Origin: Allium sativum
Lineage: Eukaryota > Streptophyta > Magnoliopsida > Asparagales > Amaryllidaceae
Direction: 5' to 3'
Assembly: GCA_030737875.1 (NCBI GenBank)
Contig: CM060915.1
Span: 570,508,577-570,572,576, forward strand
DNA length: 64,000 nt
Both the position numbers and the translations under genes were made by a program. Positions 1 to 12,129 of this stretch are shown here, piece by piece. Position 1 is the stretch's first letter. Every line of letters begins with the position of its first letter. The notes beneath the pieces are model-generated. The model worked only from the letters and a program-made list of their open reading frames with translations. It had not been told where the DNA came from and searched no databases.

Positions 1-3000
1 AATAAAAAATCTGTGTTTGTTGATGTGAAACCCCACACGAGTGTTGGGATGAAACTGGCCATACACTAGTCCTAATAATTAGCTGTATGTCGATCGATAG
101 ATTGACAGGCTGTTATAAGCGTTAAATATTTATATTTGATGCTTATGTAGTGTAGAATGCACTCTGGGTGATGGTTGCCTGTGTTTGATTGTTGTAGTGT
201 ACGAGTGTATGAAATCCATATAGTTAACACTATATGGTAGTTGATTGGGCCTCATTCAAATTTGGAAAATAGAAGAAAATTCATGTGTTGAATAAAATAT
301 ATATTCATGTGTTGAATAAAAGCAAATTTCATGTGTTGAAGAAAATATTCATTTCTTGAATAGAATAACGAAGTTATTGCAATATATAAAGCCATGTTGA
401 TTAGATTGATGCCATTTTGATGTGAACGATATTTATATCGATTTTATTCATTTTTATAATGAATATAGAAAAGAAAATGATTTCAAAATATAACGTTTTT
501 GAAAATATTATCATTTGTATATCGATGATGTGGAATATTCAATTTTGATTCGAAATTGAATATGAAGTTGAAATCGTTTCGAAAACGAATTTAAAACGAT
601 TTATAAAATACATTTTGAAAGGAAATCAACGAAATATATATAATATATATATAATATATATGTATATTATATATATATAATGTCCTGAATAGAACGCGCC
701 GCAACGCGGTAGTTCGCGAATTTCGACCATTGATTTCGAATGGATATTACGGGAGATCCGACCGTCGGATTCTCCTAAAACCGGAGTATTTGGGTTCATA
801 TCGAAAAGAGCTTTCTAACGAATATTAGAGATTTGAAATCTAACGGTTGGATTTGGAATTATGTCCAAATCAAATTTGGAAAAGGTCGCTGTAAGTGCGG
901 TTCGATGGCCGTTGATGGAAATCGACTATACGGGCCTTGATAAAATTATTAAAAATAGTAATAATTTGTGTAAAATCATAGGAAATAATTTGTGAAGAAT
1001 TGGGATGAAAATTTCCATATTTGAAAAGATAAAAATAGATTTTTGTCGAAATGAACTAGTTTTGAACTAGAATTATAATTCTATTTATTTTTAAAAAAAT
1101 AAAGTGGATTTGAAATGGTTTCAAAAGTAACCAGAATTTCTAATAATTGAATTGGAATGGATTTGAATCGAAATTGTCTTTGGAATATTTCGATGTTGGA
1201 TTTCGTGATGATACAGATATTGTTATGGGAATTTGAAAGATATATTTATATCGTTATTTCCAATACGATATTTGTTGGTCGTAGAATTTGATATTGAATA
1301 TAAGCCGATATATTTTCTATTCAGCGCCTTGTATTTAATATCAAATGGGATTTGGGTTTGTCGTAAATGGTGTCTTCATTAACACTGTTCTTAAACCCAG
1401 TTGAGAAAAAGATAAAATATTTTTATTTAGATTTAATGAAGTATACCAATTAAATAGTATTTAATTGGAATTGAATATGAATTGATTTTGGGTTGTCGTG
1501 AACGGTATCTTTAATAATACTGTTCTTAGATCCAATGGAGTTAAAAAAAAATCAGAAGCTAACCGAAGATTAGTTTAGTTGAATGGTTTCTTGGATATTG
1601 ATCTGATGTTGGTTTCGGCCTTCGTGGTTAATACTTAGGGAATTGCTCACTTGCTATGTTATGGTTAAAGGCTGATAGAATGGAATGTGATTTTGGGTTT
1701 ATCGCGAACCGTGTTTTAAATGACATTGATTCTTTAACCCAGTTTAAGACGGGAAGATTAAAACCAAGCAGAGTTTTAATGAATCTTTAATTAGATTGAA
1801 AAGATCGAGAATGGAGTATCACCAGTTTTGCTCCAGGCGATAGTTAAATCTTTAATTAGATTTGAACGTGAAATGGTAATTGAATTTACCGATAACACCG
1901 TGGTGTTAGATATGAAGTATGACCAGTTTTACTTCATGGGATGAATAGGTTGGGATTGGGAAATAAAATAAATGATTACTTCGGTGTGGTTCGCTAATCC
2001 CGACTAGTTGAATTGATATTCAAAAGAAGATTAAAGAATAACTTTAAGGAATTTATCTTTGATAAAATTAATGGGAACCTATCCCTAAGAATGTGAAATT
2101 TAGCAACTAACTGAAGATTAGTTAAGATGAATGGTTTCCTGGGTATTGATATGATGTTGGTTTCGGCCTTCGGGGTTAATATTTGGGGAATTGTTCCCTT
2201 ACTAATTTACGGTTAGTGACTGATGAATTGGAATGAGGCGTATGTTGTGTTTGTGTAACACTTGTTTATTATATACGCGAGTTATTCGGAAAGACCGGGT
2301 TTATCCCATTCCGAATAACTGATACGACGATAAGTCAAAGATGAAGACAGTGGTTGAACACCGGAGGTCTTCACGTCGTTCGGGTGATTACTGATGATCT
2401 TGATTGGGTCGTACACCCAAGAGGAGGGAATCAGTTAGTGGTCGTCCAGATGTACTTGGAGATCGATGGATATGCGAGGTACAAGGTGCCTTCGGTTTCG
2501 TTCAGACCCAGAACGAACTTGTAAATGGACTATGTGTCTGACATTGGATTTTATTCTGTGTGATTGATTTCTATTAAATATATATCTGTTTGGCGGCGGA
2601 GAATTTATTCTCTTGCTCAACGCCCTTCTCTGAGACGTACGATCTCAGGGGTTATATATCGATGGATATCAATCGCATGGAGTGAATTGCCTATGTGGCA
2701 TGCCTAAGTGGCAATTGATGAAGGCTTTTGTTGAAAAGCAAAGTCTTGTGCTTGATAATCAAAGCACAGCCTGTGTGGCATAGCTTTGTGTATCGTTGAT
2801 TCGCGAGCCTCACACCCTGGTTGTGAACCAGAAATGGGAGAGGACATCAGGGAGGGCATGCGTTTCTTTCCAGTTAGAAGTGGTGTCAGTGGTTTGACAC
2901 GCCCTGACGAGTTTGACTTATGTGGTTGTTGCTGTTGCGAGGCGCCTCGGATATATCGGTGACTATGTGGAGCCGATGGAGTCATTCGTTGGCTCATTTA

Positions 3001-3925
3001 CGCCCCAAAGGGCGGGGAAGCACAGTGTCCAGGGTTTAAGTTTAATCCACATCGGGTGGACCGGCCTTGACGATCCAAGGGTCGATGCGTTCTGATCCTG
3101 AGACTCGGGCTAGACAGTCTCGAATTGGTGAGGACTATCTTTTGCCTCGGTTCACAGAGGGAAATCCAATTTCCAATACGTGACTTTGCGGTTTTGATTG
3201 TAGAACCTATATATGGCGACATAGTTGTATGGAGCACTTATGCCGTCTATGATTGATACTTATGATTGAAATTGTTTTGACACTATACACTTATAGTAAT
3301 AATAAAAGATGAAATTTAGCGTATCAAGCATTCTTTGGTTATTATAAGGTAAAACCCTATCCTACGGCTTGTGTTGCATTGTGTGATGGGACCTGGGTCT
3401 TATAATAGCTTCATTGTTCTTTATTTAGCATTGCGCTGTTGTTTTATGCACTGGTATTCTTGGGAGGAAACCCGTTCCGTGTTATACGGTGTGGTCCCTT
3501 GATTTACCTAACTTTAAAATAAAGATTAATAACTGTTTTAGTTCTCACACCAGTCACATGACTGACCTGGAGTTTATTGTTTTAACCTAAACTCTGGGTG
3601 CCCTTATTTTGACACGGGCAACTAGTAGTTTTTGTTTTGCAGATTTATATTCACAGGTTCCTGATTTACAGCTGGAACGATACTCGGAAAGCTCTGGATT
3701 CGTGTATTACTTCTAGTTGTGTATTGTATTATTTTCCACTGCTATGTAATGTATTGTAATCTCTGATATTTTATGATGTGTAATATTGATTCATACTCTG
3801 TATATTCTTGTATTCTAATGGAATTGTTGTAACATACAATGAAATGTTCTTCTGTTTGCGTTCTGATCTGGCTTGTCCTCAAAGTATCCGCGCTTTCCTT
3901 TACCGGGGAAGTATCGGGTTCTTAC
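1..3925 (+). repeat. Family A giant LTR, 3-prime portion (copy A1)
   Basis: Non-coding AT-rich repeat, truncated at the window start. It recurs inverted at 3926-4164/15085-17125 and 59622-61727, and its first ~120 bp recur inverted at about 56046-56160. It ends ATCGGGTTCTTACA at 3925. Reverse-complemented, that end (TGTAAGAACCCG) matches in 11 of 12 positions the LTR start read on the minus strand from 59621 (TGTAACAACCCG). I therefore infer that A1 is the 3-prime part of an LTR about 7 kb long. The last 550 bp resemble the 3-prime end of the B LTR (CTCACACCAGTC, then a TGACC-type block, then AGTTT). Contents: ATTCA...TGAAT short hairpins (about 260-365), an AT microsatellite (about 635-685), and three palindromic boxes (1353-1741). 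Short ORFs here look like chance. Confidence 0.7.
1353..1741 (+). repeat. Three palindromic A-boxes (1353-1399, 1488-1535, 1694-1741)
   Basis: Three boxes of about 47 bp share the layout TGGGTT(T)-RTCGTGAAC-like / TTAA-rich centre / GTTCTT-AACCCA, so the outer arms TGGGTTT and AAACCCA pair. The same three boxes are present in the inverted copies A2 (16174-16222, 16509-16557, 16641-16687) and A4 (59993-60041, 60321-60368, 60452-60498). The spacing of the first pair is nearly constant: 135, 132 and 131 bp between starts. Confidence 0.6.
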
Positions 3926-4164
3926 AGAAACCATTATAAGACTCAAGTCCCATCACACAATGCAACGCGAAGCGGGTGATAGAGTTTTACCGTATAATGG
4001 TCAAGAAATGCTTGATACGATAAAATTGATTTGATATTATTGTTAGTGTAAATATGTTTTAAAAACAATTTCAATCATAATGTATCAATCATAGACGGCA
4101 TAGTACCCCATCCTACTATGTCGCCATACTAGTTCTACAATCAAAACCGCATGATGTCATATTG
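3926..4164 (-). repeat. Family A LTR, inverted copy A2, first fragment
   Basis: The reverse complement aligns with 3185-3412 of A1, sharing for example the block around GCGGTTTTGATTGTAGAAC and the block around TGCATTGTGTGATGGGAC. Similarity looks like roughly four bases in five. The fragment abuts the A1 end and is cut at 4164 by element F. The rest of the copy resumes at 15085. Confidence 0.75.
4160..4164. repeat. Target-site duplication of element F (left)
   Basis: TATTG lies immediately before TGTAACACCCC at 4165. The same TATTG follows the closing GGGGTGTTACA at 15084. This 5-bp duplication fixes both ends of the insertion. Confidence 0.95.
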
Positions 4165-4556
4165 TGTAACACCCCACATCCGTTAGTGTAACTCACAAAG
4201 GGAATGCACTAAGTTCTGTGGAGCATTTAGGGTAAAAGATGCAGATAAATTACAAGACAGACAGAAATTAAACAGCGGAAAATAAAACTTTGCTTTATTG
4301 ATAAAATAGTTTGTACAATGGTTTCTTTACAATATCAGAGTATCATCTGTCTTACAAAATAAAGAAGCATAAAAACAACATTTATATTCCCCGATTTTAG
4401 CAAGAGCCAGCCATAGCATCTGAAAAGAGAATCGAAGCGAACTTCAACAAATCTTCAAGCTGGGAAAGAGTGGCAGTCCAACTTAACCTGAGCTAAACTA
4501 TTCCCTCCTTTACTACCTGGGGGGTATGGAAGAAAAGAAGACGAAAGAAAAACAGA

Positions 4557-4573
4557 GTCAGACATAAAGCCTG
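4557..4573 (-). other. 17-nt LTR block shared with Tekay element C
   Basis: The minus strand reads CAGGCTTTATGTCTGAC, identical to 30257-30273 and 37693-37709 in the C LTRs and to 10900-10916 in the other F LTR. It sits about 390 bp from the LTR 3-prime end in F and about 475 bp in C. Related shorter versions (GACTGACCCAGAGTTT-like) occur at matching positions in A and B. This points to common descent of the transcript-end region. Confidence 0.7.
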
Positions 4574-5786
4574 AGTAAGTTCAGTAACTTCTAGCATGTG
4601 AACATGGAAAACAAAACGACATGAATTAACTGAATACAAGATAACACCATGATGATAGGGTCAGCAAGATTAGACAAGATCAACACATGATATGCTAAGA
4701 TAAGATAAACTAGATGTTCTCTAATACTTTCGCCGCTTCGTCATTTCCTTGTTATACGGATTTCTATTATCTCTGCACCAGCTAACTAATGTCCCAACTA
4801 GTAACGCTAACGTGATCCCAATCCCTGTATTTTCCATCGCCTTCAGGCATCCACTTATTTATTTGTTACCTAGATTTAATCTAGGATTTTCTACCAAGTG
4901 CCTTCTAGATTCAACTAGAGTTTACGCTGTCTGCTGAACGCTTCTCGGATTCAGGATTTATGCCACCTAGTTCAACTAGGAATTATGCTACCTGTCGAAC
5001 GATGCCCCCAAGTCTAGGACACACTACCTAGAGTGGTATATGTCCCTATACTTCCTCACGCATATATCGTGAATCGTTATCGCTTGTCTAGATGCACATG
5101 TCCTGTAATGTGCGGTCTGAGTCCTGTGACAGGGAAAATCAAGGAATACAGAACTCGGTCGGGAGCTTTCAGATATCTGCCGATGCAGATGCTAAGGTCT
5201 GTTTTTATTCCAGTGGCTATGGTCCCACTTGACCCCTCCCTCAACTAATGAAAGGCACACCTTGTAAAATGAGATCTATACGCCGGACCCCGGTGCCCCA
5301 CTATCCTATGGCCATCCTCACCCATAACTAGATAGCAAGTATATGGTCTTTTGGAGTTCTCCGCCTTTCCGCTTCACGTATCTCGATTGACTCAAGATGG
5401 ATGGTAGACGATGAGTTGCTATCACAAGGCTACCGTTTTCTCGCCGAATCACGTCGGTCCATCCTAGTCTTTAGGTTGCCATATATTGCAACCAAGGCAT
5501 ACCCCTGGTTCTTCTACGCAGACCTTAACCTCTGTGAACCCAGGAGGATCATCTGCAGCCTCACAGAGGGATACCAAGAGTACCCTCACGTCCCCTCGAA
5601 GCCTCGGGCTTCGTTACCCAATTCGTTGGAGCCTCCTTTTTACTCAGACGGGCATTCGCTCCCTCCTGTGTTATACTAAGAATTACTATTTAGTTTTACT
5701 AACTAAGATTTACCACTTAGTTTCCAGAATCGTTGTTTTCTTAACTATGGTTTACTACTTAGTTCTCTTTCCCGTCAATTTGGATT

Positions 5787-6470
5787 GGTTAAGTGTCATT
5801 AGTCAATTCAAGCTAACTTAACCCTCTTCATTTACCCTGTTAAGCTGGTTAAGTGTTATCAGTAACTCATGTTGACATAACCCTACCACAACCCAAGTTA
5901 TATTGGTTAGGTATTTGTTACTTAACCCTACCCATTTACCCTGTGTTGTTCAAGTGTTCCTTTTTAACTTAACCTTGCCCGTCTGTTTTAACTAACATGT
6001 TATTAATGGTTAAGTATTATCCCTTCATGTTTTAGACTTAACCCCATTCCTTTATCACAACCTGATGGTTAAGTGTTCAAGTTTACTTAACCCTACGGTC
6101 TAGCCCAGCTAACATATCAAATTGGCTAAGTGTATTAGATTTTACTTAACCCCAACCTCCGGTCTAGTTAACATGTTAATTTGGCTAAGTGTATTAAACT
6201 TTACTTAACCCCAACCTCTGGTCTAGTTAACATGTTAATTTGGCTAAGTCTATTAACTTTACTTAACCCCTACAAATCTTGTTTTGCTACTTTGAATTTG
6301 GTTAAGTGTCCCTATGGACTTAGCCCTCCGTTCTAGCTTAACTGTGCTAAGTTGGTTAAGTGTTCCTATGGACTTAAGCCTCCCATTCTAGCTTAACTGT
6401 ATGAACCTAACCCCACCTATCAGTCTTGTTATCATGTTGAATTGGTTAAGTGTCTTAGTTAACTTAACCC
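5787..6470 (-). repeat. Hairpin minisatellite in F 3-prime LTR
   Basis: About a dozen units of roughly 55-65 bp. Each has GGTTAAGT followed after 10-25 nt by ACTTAACC, which is its exact reverse complement. Examples start at 5787, 5850 and 6067. Variants include GGCTAAGT and ACTTAGCC. Being an inverted repeat, each unit can fold on either strand. The array is repeated in the other LTR at 12130-12813. Confidence 0.85.
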
Positions 6471-8310
6471 TAGAATTCTTGTTCTAGCTTTAACTAAATA
6501 AATTAAAGCCGCTACCACTCACATTAGACAGATATTGTTGCGATTACTGGATGTGCCGGTTGGTTCCGGGCAGGTTTACATCGCAACTCAGTCTAACCTC
6601 GGGTTATGCATATTCGTGTTTTCTGAATTCAAAGGGTTTTGATTAATTTTCAAATCAGGTTTTGAAAGTAACCATCCCATCCGTCGGATTAGTTAGGGAT
6701 AGACAGGGAGAGCAGGAAACTTGTATTTTCCAAACCCAAGCGTAGACACTATCCTCTCTGTCACCCTAGAACTTTCTGGTGTGTTATTAAAAGAGATGTT
6801 GTTAATAAACCTTTAATTTGTCTAAATCTGCCTTTCCTCATTTAGGAAAAATTCTGTAAGTAAATTAATCCTAATTTACTTATTTCCCAATTACTCTGTA
6901 AATTGTCGACATTTATTTCTATGGCCCATTTCTCCCTCTAAATCATATTTATGCTTTTTGGTATGTAAACTATACCAAATTAAGTGTCACTAACCATGAT
7001 TTTGCTAAACCTGCCAATTACTCCCAATGATGGCCAATTTCAAATTTATGCTAATATACTTACCGTGCCAAAATATATAATCCAATTCCGATTCAACAAT
7101 TCTAATTCAAGTCAAACTAGACTTATTACTCTAGTTCACTATTCATGTAAATGCTAGATTTACATGTCAATACTAGACTCAAATTACACATCCTATAATT
7201 CATGTTAAATTTATCCAATTTGTATTTCTATGAACATGCCATAATTCGTGTTCCCAATTTATGCCAAATCTCAAGTTTATAACTATGTTTTTAGTACATT
7301 TCACATTATGCCCAAATCGTATTCCCACCATTCGTATAATTGCGATTAAATCTAGATTATGGATAAATCTAGACTCGTAGAAAATAGGGAATGAACCAAA
7401 GATGCTACGAAAAAGGATGGACATAATAACTGGCATAAAAGGGTTGAATAACGATGTAGGTTCAAGAACATGGGTAGATCTAACTTAATAGGTAAATTCC
7501 CAAGGTCTAAAACCAATGATAGACAGAATAGAGACGCAGGTTCAAGAACATGGGTAGACCTAACTTAATAGGTAAAATCCCAAGGTCTAAAACCAAATAA
7601 AACCAAGGACAGGCAGAATAGATAATCGGGTTTAATCTCATAATCACAAAACTTAAGCAACACTTTCCTAGTCATGAATCATAGGTGTTTAATCACAGAT
7701 GTCCTTGTTATGTCATAGGCAATAGTTTATGCTTTTCCTAATCAAAGGCATAGGTTGGTGTTCAAGTCAAGAAAATAATTCTCATAGTCACAGACACAGT
7801 CATAGGCAATATTCATAGTCATAGGCAATGTCCATAGTCATAGGCAATGTTCATAGTCATAGGCATATGGTTCTAAGGTCCATAGTTTCATAGTCACGGT
7901 CTTATTTGTCCTCGAATCATAATAGTTCTTAATTAGGTTCAAGAGTATAGGCACTGATTCGAATAGAGAGAGAGATTCGGCATATTCTTTTATTCCTTTA
8001 ATTTCATGTCACGAACAGAGAAAAACGTTCAAATCCAGAAATAACTGACTTACAGTGATTAGATTAGAATAGAAAGATGGTGTTGCTATGATTCGTAGAA
8101 AAACAGTCGTTGCAGTCGTTCGAATCTTCACTTGAATTCTAGCTTGAATCTCCTCTTTGAAAGTCTTTGAGCGGCATCTCCTCGTCTTGATTTATTTTAT
8201 ATATATTATTTTATTTATTATTTGATTAAGAGGAGGAGAGGAAGCCATGTTCACTAAGAATCTTTGAAGCATAAGGGTAGAGAAGAATTGTGAATAGAGA
8301 AGGAGTCTAG

Positions 8311-8324
8311 GGTTGTTTATATAG
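8311..8324 (-). promoter_or_regulatory. Putative TATA box of F 3-prime LTR
   Basis: The minus strand reads CTATATAAACAACC about 440 bp from the LTR start, where a U3 core promoter is expected. The same element is at 14654-14667 in the other LTR. Transcription would start about 30 bp further on the minus strand. Confidence 0.6.
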
Positions 8325-8433
8325 TGTAGAAGTCAACGAATCTGGTCAGGATGGCGTCCGAATACAGAAGAACGAAACAGGTGCAGAAAACAGGAAAAAG
8401 CAGGGGGGCTCGACTCCCAGGTCGACTACTCGA

Positions 8434-8518
8434 CCCAGGTCGACTACCTAGTCGACCTGGGTGCCCCAGGTCGACTACCCAGTCGACCTGGGTGCCTTGG
8501 GCGGGAAAATTCCCGTCC
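8434..8518 (-). promoter_or_regulatory. GC-rich palindrome cluster upstream of the F TATA box
   Basis: Two perfect inverted repeats. CCCAGGTCGACTA pairs with TAGTCGACCTGGG across 2 nt (8434-8461). CCCAGGTCGACT pairs with AGTCGACCTGGG across 4 nt (8465-8492). A third, weaker one (GGGCGGGAA/TTCCCGTCC) follows at about 8499-8518 and is perfect in the other LTR. They lie 110-200 bp upstream of the TATA box and stand out in AT-rich DNA. A cis-regulatory role is inference. Confidence 0.6.
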
Positions 8519-8760
8519 AGCCCAATCTGGATCCGATTTGAATTTTGAACTTGACCTGTTTTGAAATTTGAATTTCGCTGAATCTTCCGGAGGCCATATC
8601 TTCCTCATACGGACTCCAATTTACGCAAACTCAGACTCGTTTTCATGCAGAATTCCGAGACGAATGCAATGGCGCAGCCCGTTTCCCTTGATTTTTATTT
8701 TAACTTTTAATTCTGCCTTGATTCGTGAATCTTAGTGTTACAGAATTACGGGGTGTTACA

Positions 8761-8795
8761 TTCTCCCCCACTTAAAAGGATTTCGTCCCCGAAAT
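8761..8795 (-). other. Polypurine tract and upstream hairpin of element F
   Basis: Directly abuts the 3-prime LTR. The minus strand ends TTAAGTGGGGGAGAA before TGTAACACCCC, a plus-strand primer for reverse transcription. Just upstream (8780-8795) is a perfect ATTTCG/CGAAAT inverted repeat with a 4-nt loop, also present in elements B and C. Confidence 0.85.
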
Positions 8796-10491
8796 CTTCA
8801 AGTTCGGAAGAATGTGTCCTACCATCCAATCACCCATCTACTCAACCATTCACTCATAGGCATCCATTGTCCTTAAAAGATTTCTAATGCTTTCATGTTC
8901 ATATGCATAGTGTGTGTATATGTCTTTATCTAATGCAAGCTCAGGCGGTCTACTGATTCAGTTGACCTCCTTAATGCGAGTCATGTCAGTGCCATGCGTC
9001 CAACCATGTATGCAAGCATCCCTAGTTATGTAAATACTATATGTGTGCACGACCAATCATCCATATGCAACACCCATATGATAACATATCAAGTTCAATT
9101 TACAAACGAATACATATCTGTAAATGCAATATGAAAGCGTCTGAACTGATCTAGTGCCTAATACGTATGCATATGCATTCACAAGAAACCATTAGCAACC
9201 ACTTGCAACCATCAACCATAACATGTTTCAAATACATGTTTACATCCATTGGCTTCTACCTAAGGATCGAAGATACAACCTAGGTGATATACTTTGGAAA
9301 GAGAGAAACAATTATGCGTAAAGCTCCTAAAACAAAGAAATCAAGGATGCACCCTTAAGGAAAAGGGTATGATGCTAGTATCTAGCCTTCTTGAGCTTTA
9401 CTCCACTGTATAACTTCACGATTGTGAAGTTCCGGATCTCCATTTCCAAAATAAACAGATGTCAATCACGGTACCAAGTATATATACTAAGATGTTTAGA
9501 GGTTTTCTCTCTTATCCACCGTGCCATAACCATAAGGGTTGAAAGGTCACTACGTGCTCTTTGGAGTGCCTGCCACGACTATTCATCTCTCACGCAAACC
9601 ATCCAAACCGAACTCGACATTCCTCAAGTACAAGCCCCAAAGGCCTAAACCAATATCAGACAAGAACCCAAGGAATATCTCCCTCGAATTTAGACGATCT
9701 ACGTGAGATGATATAAGCAAACTTGATAGCTATTCTCAAATCCCTACTAACCAAAAACAAACTGGTCGGACCACCAATTGGATTTGAGACTCTAGTGGGA
9801 TCTTTCTACTATACAAGTACTATGGTGCAGAGACCCAACTATGGAAGTAGATATGAACAAATGCGAAGCGCTAAAGCCAAAGGAAATAGTATGAATAGCT
9901 AAACTAGACTCTTCCATCAGAACTTTACTACCTTTCTCCTAGGTACGCTTGGTGGTGAAAGTATGTACTTGCCCTTCTGAAAATCTTGTTCCTCGTTCTT
10001 GCCCTTGTCCTTAATCATATGCCCTATCATACCCTAGCAAAGATACTTCCTCTTGTCTTAGGTTTTATAATTTCTTCCTCCTTCGTGAGCTAAATCTACA
10101 TCCATGAATTCCTCATCCCAGGGTTGTGCTCCCTAGCCAAACTCCTCATCCCCTTCCGTGTGTAGTCATGTTGACAAATCTCTCGAAAGCTACTTCCATC
10201 GTACAGAAAACTCTATAAGCTTGAAAGAAAACTGGCTGTAGGTGAAACAACCACAGCCATAGATGGAAGTCGGGCACTACTTCGCCCTTCGATGAGGTTA
10301 CATCCCAGAAAGCCAGGAGCCCCAAAGACTCAAGAAAGAAGGAGACAAGAATTCAAACAGAGGAAGAGAAGATAGCGCGTATGGCTTTGGGGAATATGTC
10401 TTTAAAACAAATTTTTTCTCTTGAAAATGCTTCTTTAAAAACCATTTTGAAAATAATTTTTCAAATCCTTTATCTAATCTGGTGACCTTCA

Positions 10492-10503
10492 GCTCTGATA
10501 CCA
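10492..10503 (-). other. Primer-binding site of element F (tRNA-Met)
   Basis: The minus strand reads TGGTATCAGAGC, complementary to the 3-prime end of plant initiator tRNA-Met. It lies 2 nt after the 5-prime LTR end (10506). Confidence 0.9.
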
Positions 10504-12129
10504 CGTATAACACCCCACATCCATTAGTGTCACTCACAAAGGGAATGCACTAAGTTCTGTGGAGCATTTAGGGTAAATGATGCAGATAAATTACAAGACA
10601 GACAGAAATTAAACAGCGGAAAATAAAACTTTGTTTATTGATAAAATAGTTTGTACAATGGTTTCTTTACAATATCAGAGTATCATCTATCTTACAAAAT
10701 AAAGAAGCATAAAAAAACATTTATATTCCCCGATTTTAGCAAGAGCCAGCCATAGCATCTGAAAAGAGAATCCAAGCAAACTTCGACAAATCTTCAAGTT
10801 GGGAAAGAGTGGCAGTCCAACTTAACCTGAGCTAAACTATTCCCTCCTTTACTACCTGGAGGGGGGAAACGGAAGAAAAGAAGACGAAAGAAAAACAGAG
10901 TCAGACATAAAGCCTGAGTAAGTTCAGTAACTTCTAGCATGTGAACATGGAAAACAAAACGACATGAATTAATTGCATACAAGATAACACCATGATGATA
11001 GGGTCAGCAAGATTAGACAAGATTAACACAAGATATGCTAAGATAAGATAAACTGGATGTTCTCTAATACTTTCGCCGCTTCGCCATTTCCTTGTTATAC
11101 GGATTTCTATTATCTCTGCACCAGCTAACTAATGTCCCAACTAGTAACGCTAACGTGATCCCAATCCCTGTATTTTCCATTGCCTTCAGGCATCCACATA
11201 TTTATTTGTTACCTAGATTTAATCTAGGGTTTTCTACTAAGTGACTTCTAGATTCAACTAGAGTTTACGCTGTTTGCTGAATGCTTCTCGGATTCAGGAT
11301 TTATGCCACCTAGTTCAACTAGGAATTATGCTACCTGTCGAACGATGTCCCCAAGTCTAGGACACACTACCTAGAGTGGTATATGTTCATATACTTCCCC
11401 ACGCATGTATCGCGATTCGTTATCGCTTGTCTAGATGCACATGTCCTGTAATGTGCGGTCCGAGTCCTGTGACAGGGAAAATCAAGGAATACAGAACTCG
11501 GTCGGGAGCTTTCAGATATCTGCCGATGTAGATGCTAAGGTCTGTTTTTATTCCAGTGGCTATGATCCCACTTGACCCCTCCCTCAACTAATGAAAGGCA
11601 CACCTTGTAAAATGAGAACTATACGCCGGCCCCCGGTGCCCCACTATCCTATGGCCATCCTCACCCATAACTAGATAGCAAGTATATGGTCTTTTGGAGT
11701 TCTCCGCCTTTCCGCTTCACGTATCTCGATTGACTCAAGATGGATGGTAGACGACGAGTTGCTATCACAAGGCTACCGTTTTCTCGCCGAATCACGCCGT
11801 TCCATCCTAGTCTTTAGGTTGCCATATATTGCAACCAAGGCATACCCCTGGTTCTTCTACGCAGACCTTAACCTCTGTGAACCCAGGAGGATCATCTGCA
11901 GCCTCACAGAGGGATACCAAGAGTACCCTCACGTCCCCTCGAAGCCTCGGGCTTCGTTACCCAATTCGTTGGAGCCTCCTTTTTACTCAGACGGGCATTC
12001 GCTCCCTCCTGTGTTATACTAAGAATTACTATTTAGTTTTACTAACTAAGATTTACCACTTAGTTTCCAGAATCGTTGTTTTCTTAACTATGGTTTACTA
12101 CTTAGTTCTCTTTCCCGTCAATTTGGATT

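Larger units (their letters stand above)
4165..8760 (-). repeat. Element F 3-prime LTR
   Basis: Begins TGTAACACCCC and ends GGGGTGTTACA. It aligns along its length with 10506-15084, with scattered substitutions and small indels. Landmarks in plus coordinates: transcript-end region with AATAAA-like minus-strand sequence (4240-4300), a 17-nt block shared with element C (4557-4573), hairpin minisatellite (5787-6470), a tandem pair of about 78 bp (about 7459-7605), 22-23-bp repeats of ATAGTCATAGGCAAT (about 7790-7870), TATA box (8311-8324), and a GC-rich palindrome cluster (8434-8518). ORFs of 92 and 111 codons at 5401-5821 recur in the other LTR only because the LTRs are copies. Confidence 0.92.
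8761..10505 (-). mobile_element. Interior of element F, non-coding
   Basis: 1745 bp between PPT and PBS. The longest minus-strand open stretch next to the PBS (10298-10537, 79 codons) begins inside the LTR and shows no gag motif: no retrotransposon gag helix region and no CCHC knuckle. I see no protease, RT, RNase H or integrase signature. The interior appears to be a spacer that keeps only the priming sites. Confidence 0.8.

Noticed and set aside
5401..5821. ORFs of 92 and 111 codons, repeated exactly at 11744-12164
   Set aside because: The repetition is explained by their lying in the two LTRs of F. They are antisense to the element and have no domain, so conservation is not evidence of coding.
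5787..6470. CRISPR array or telomeric repeat
   Set aside because: Units vary in length, lack constant repeats with unique spacers, and the context is a plant LTR. The TTAACCC motif is not the plant telomere unit.
10492..10503. tRNA gene fragments at TGGTATCAGAGC sites
   Set aside because: Only 12 nt complementary to tRNA-Met, placed 1-2 nt from LTR ends: primer-binding sites.
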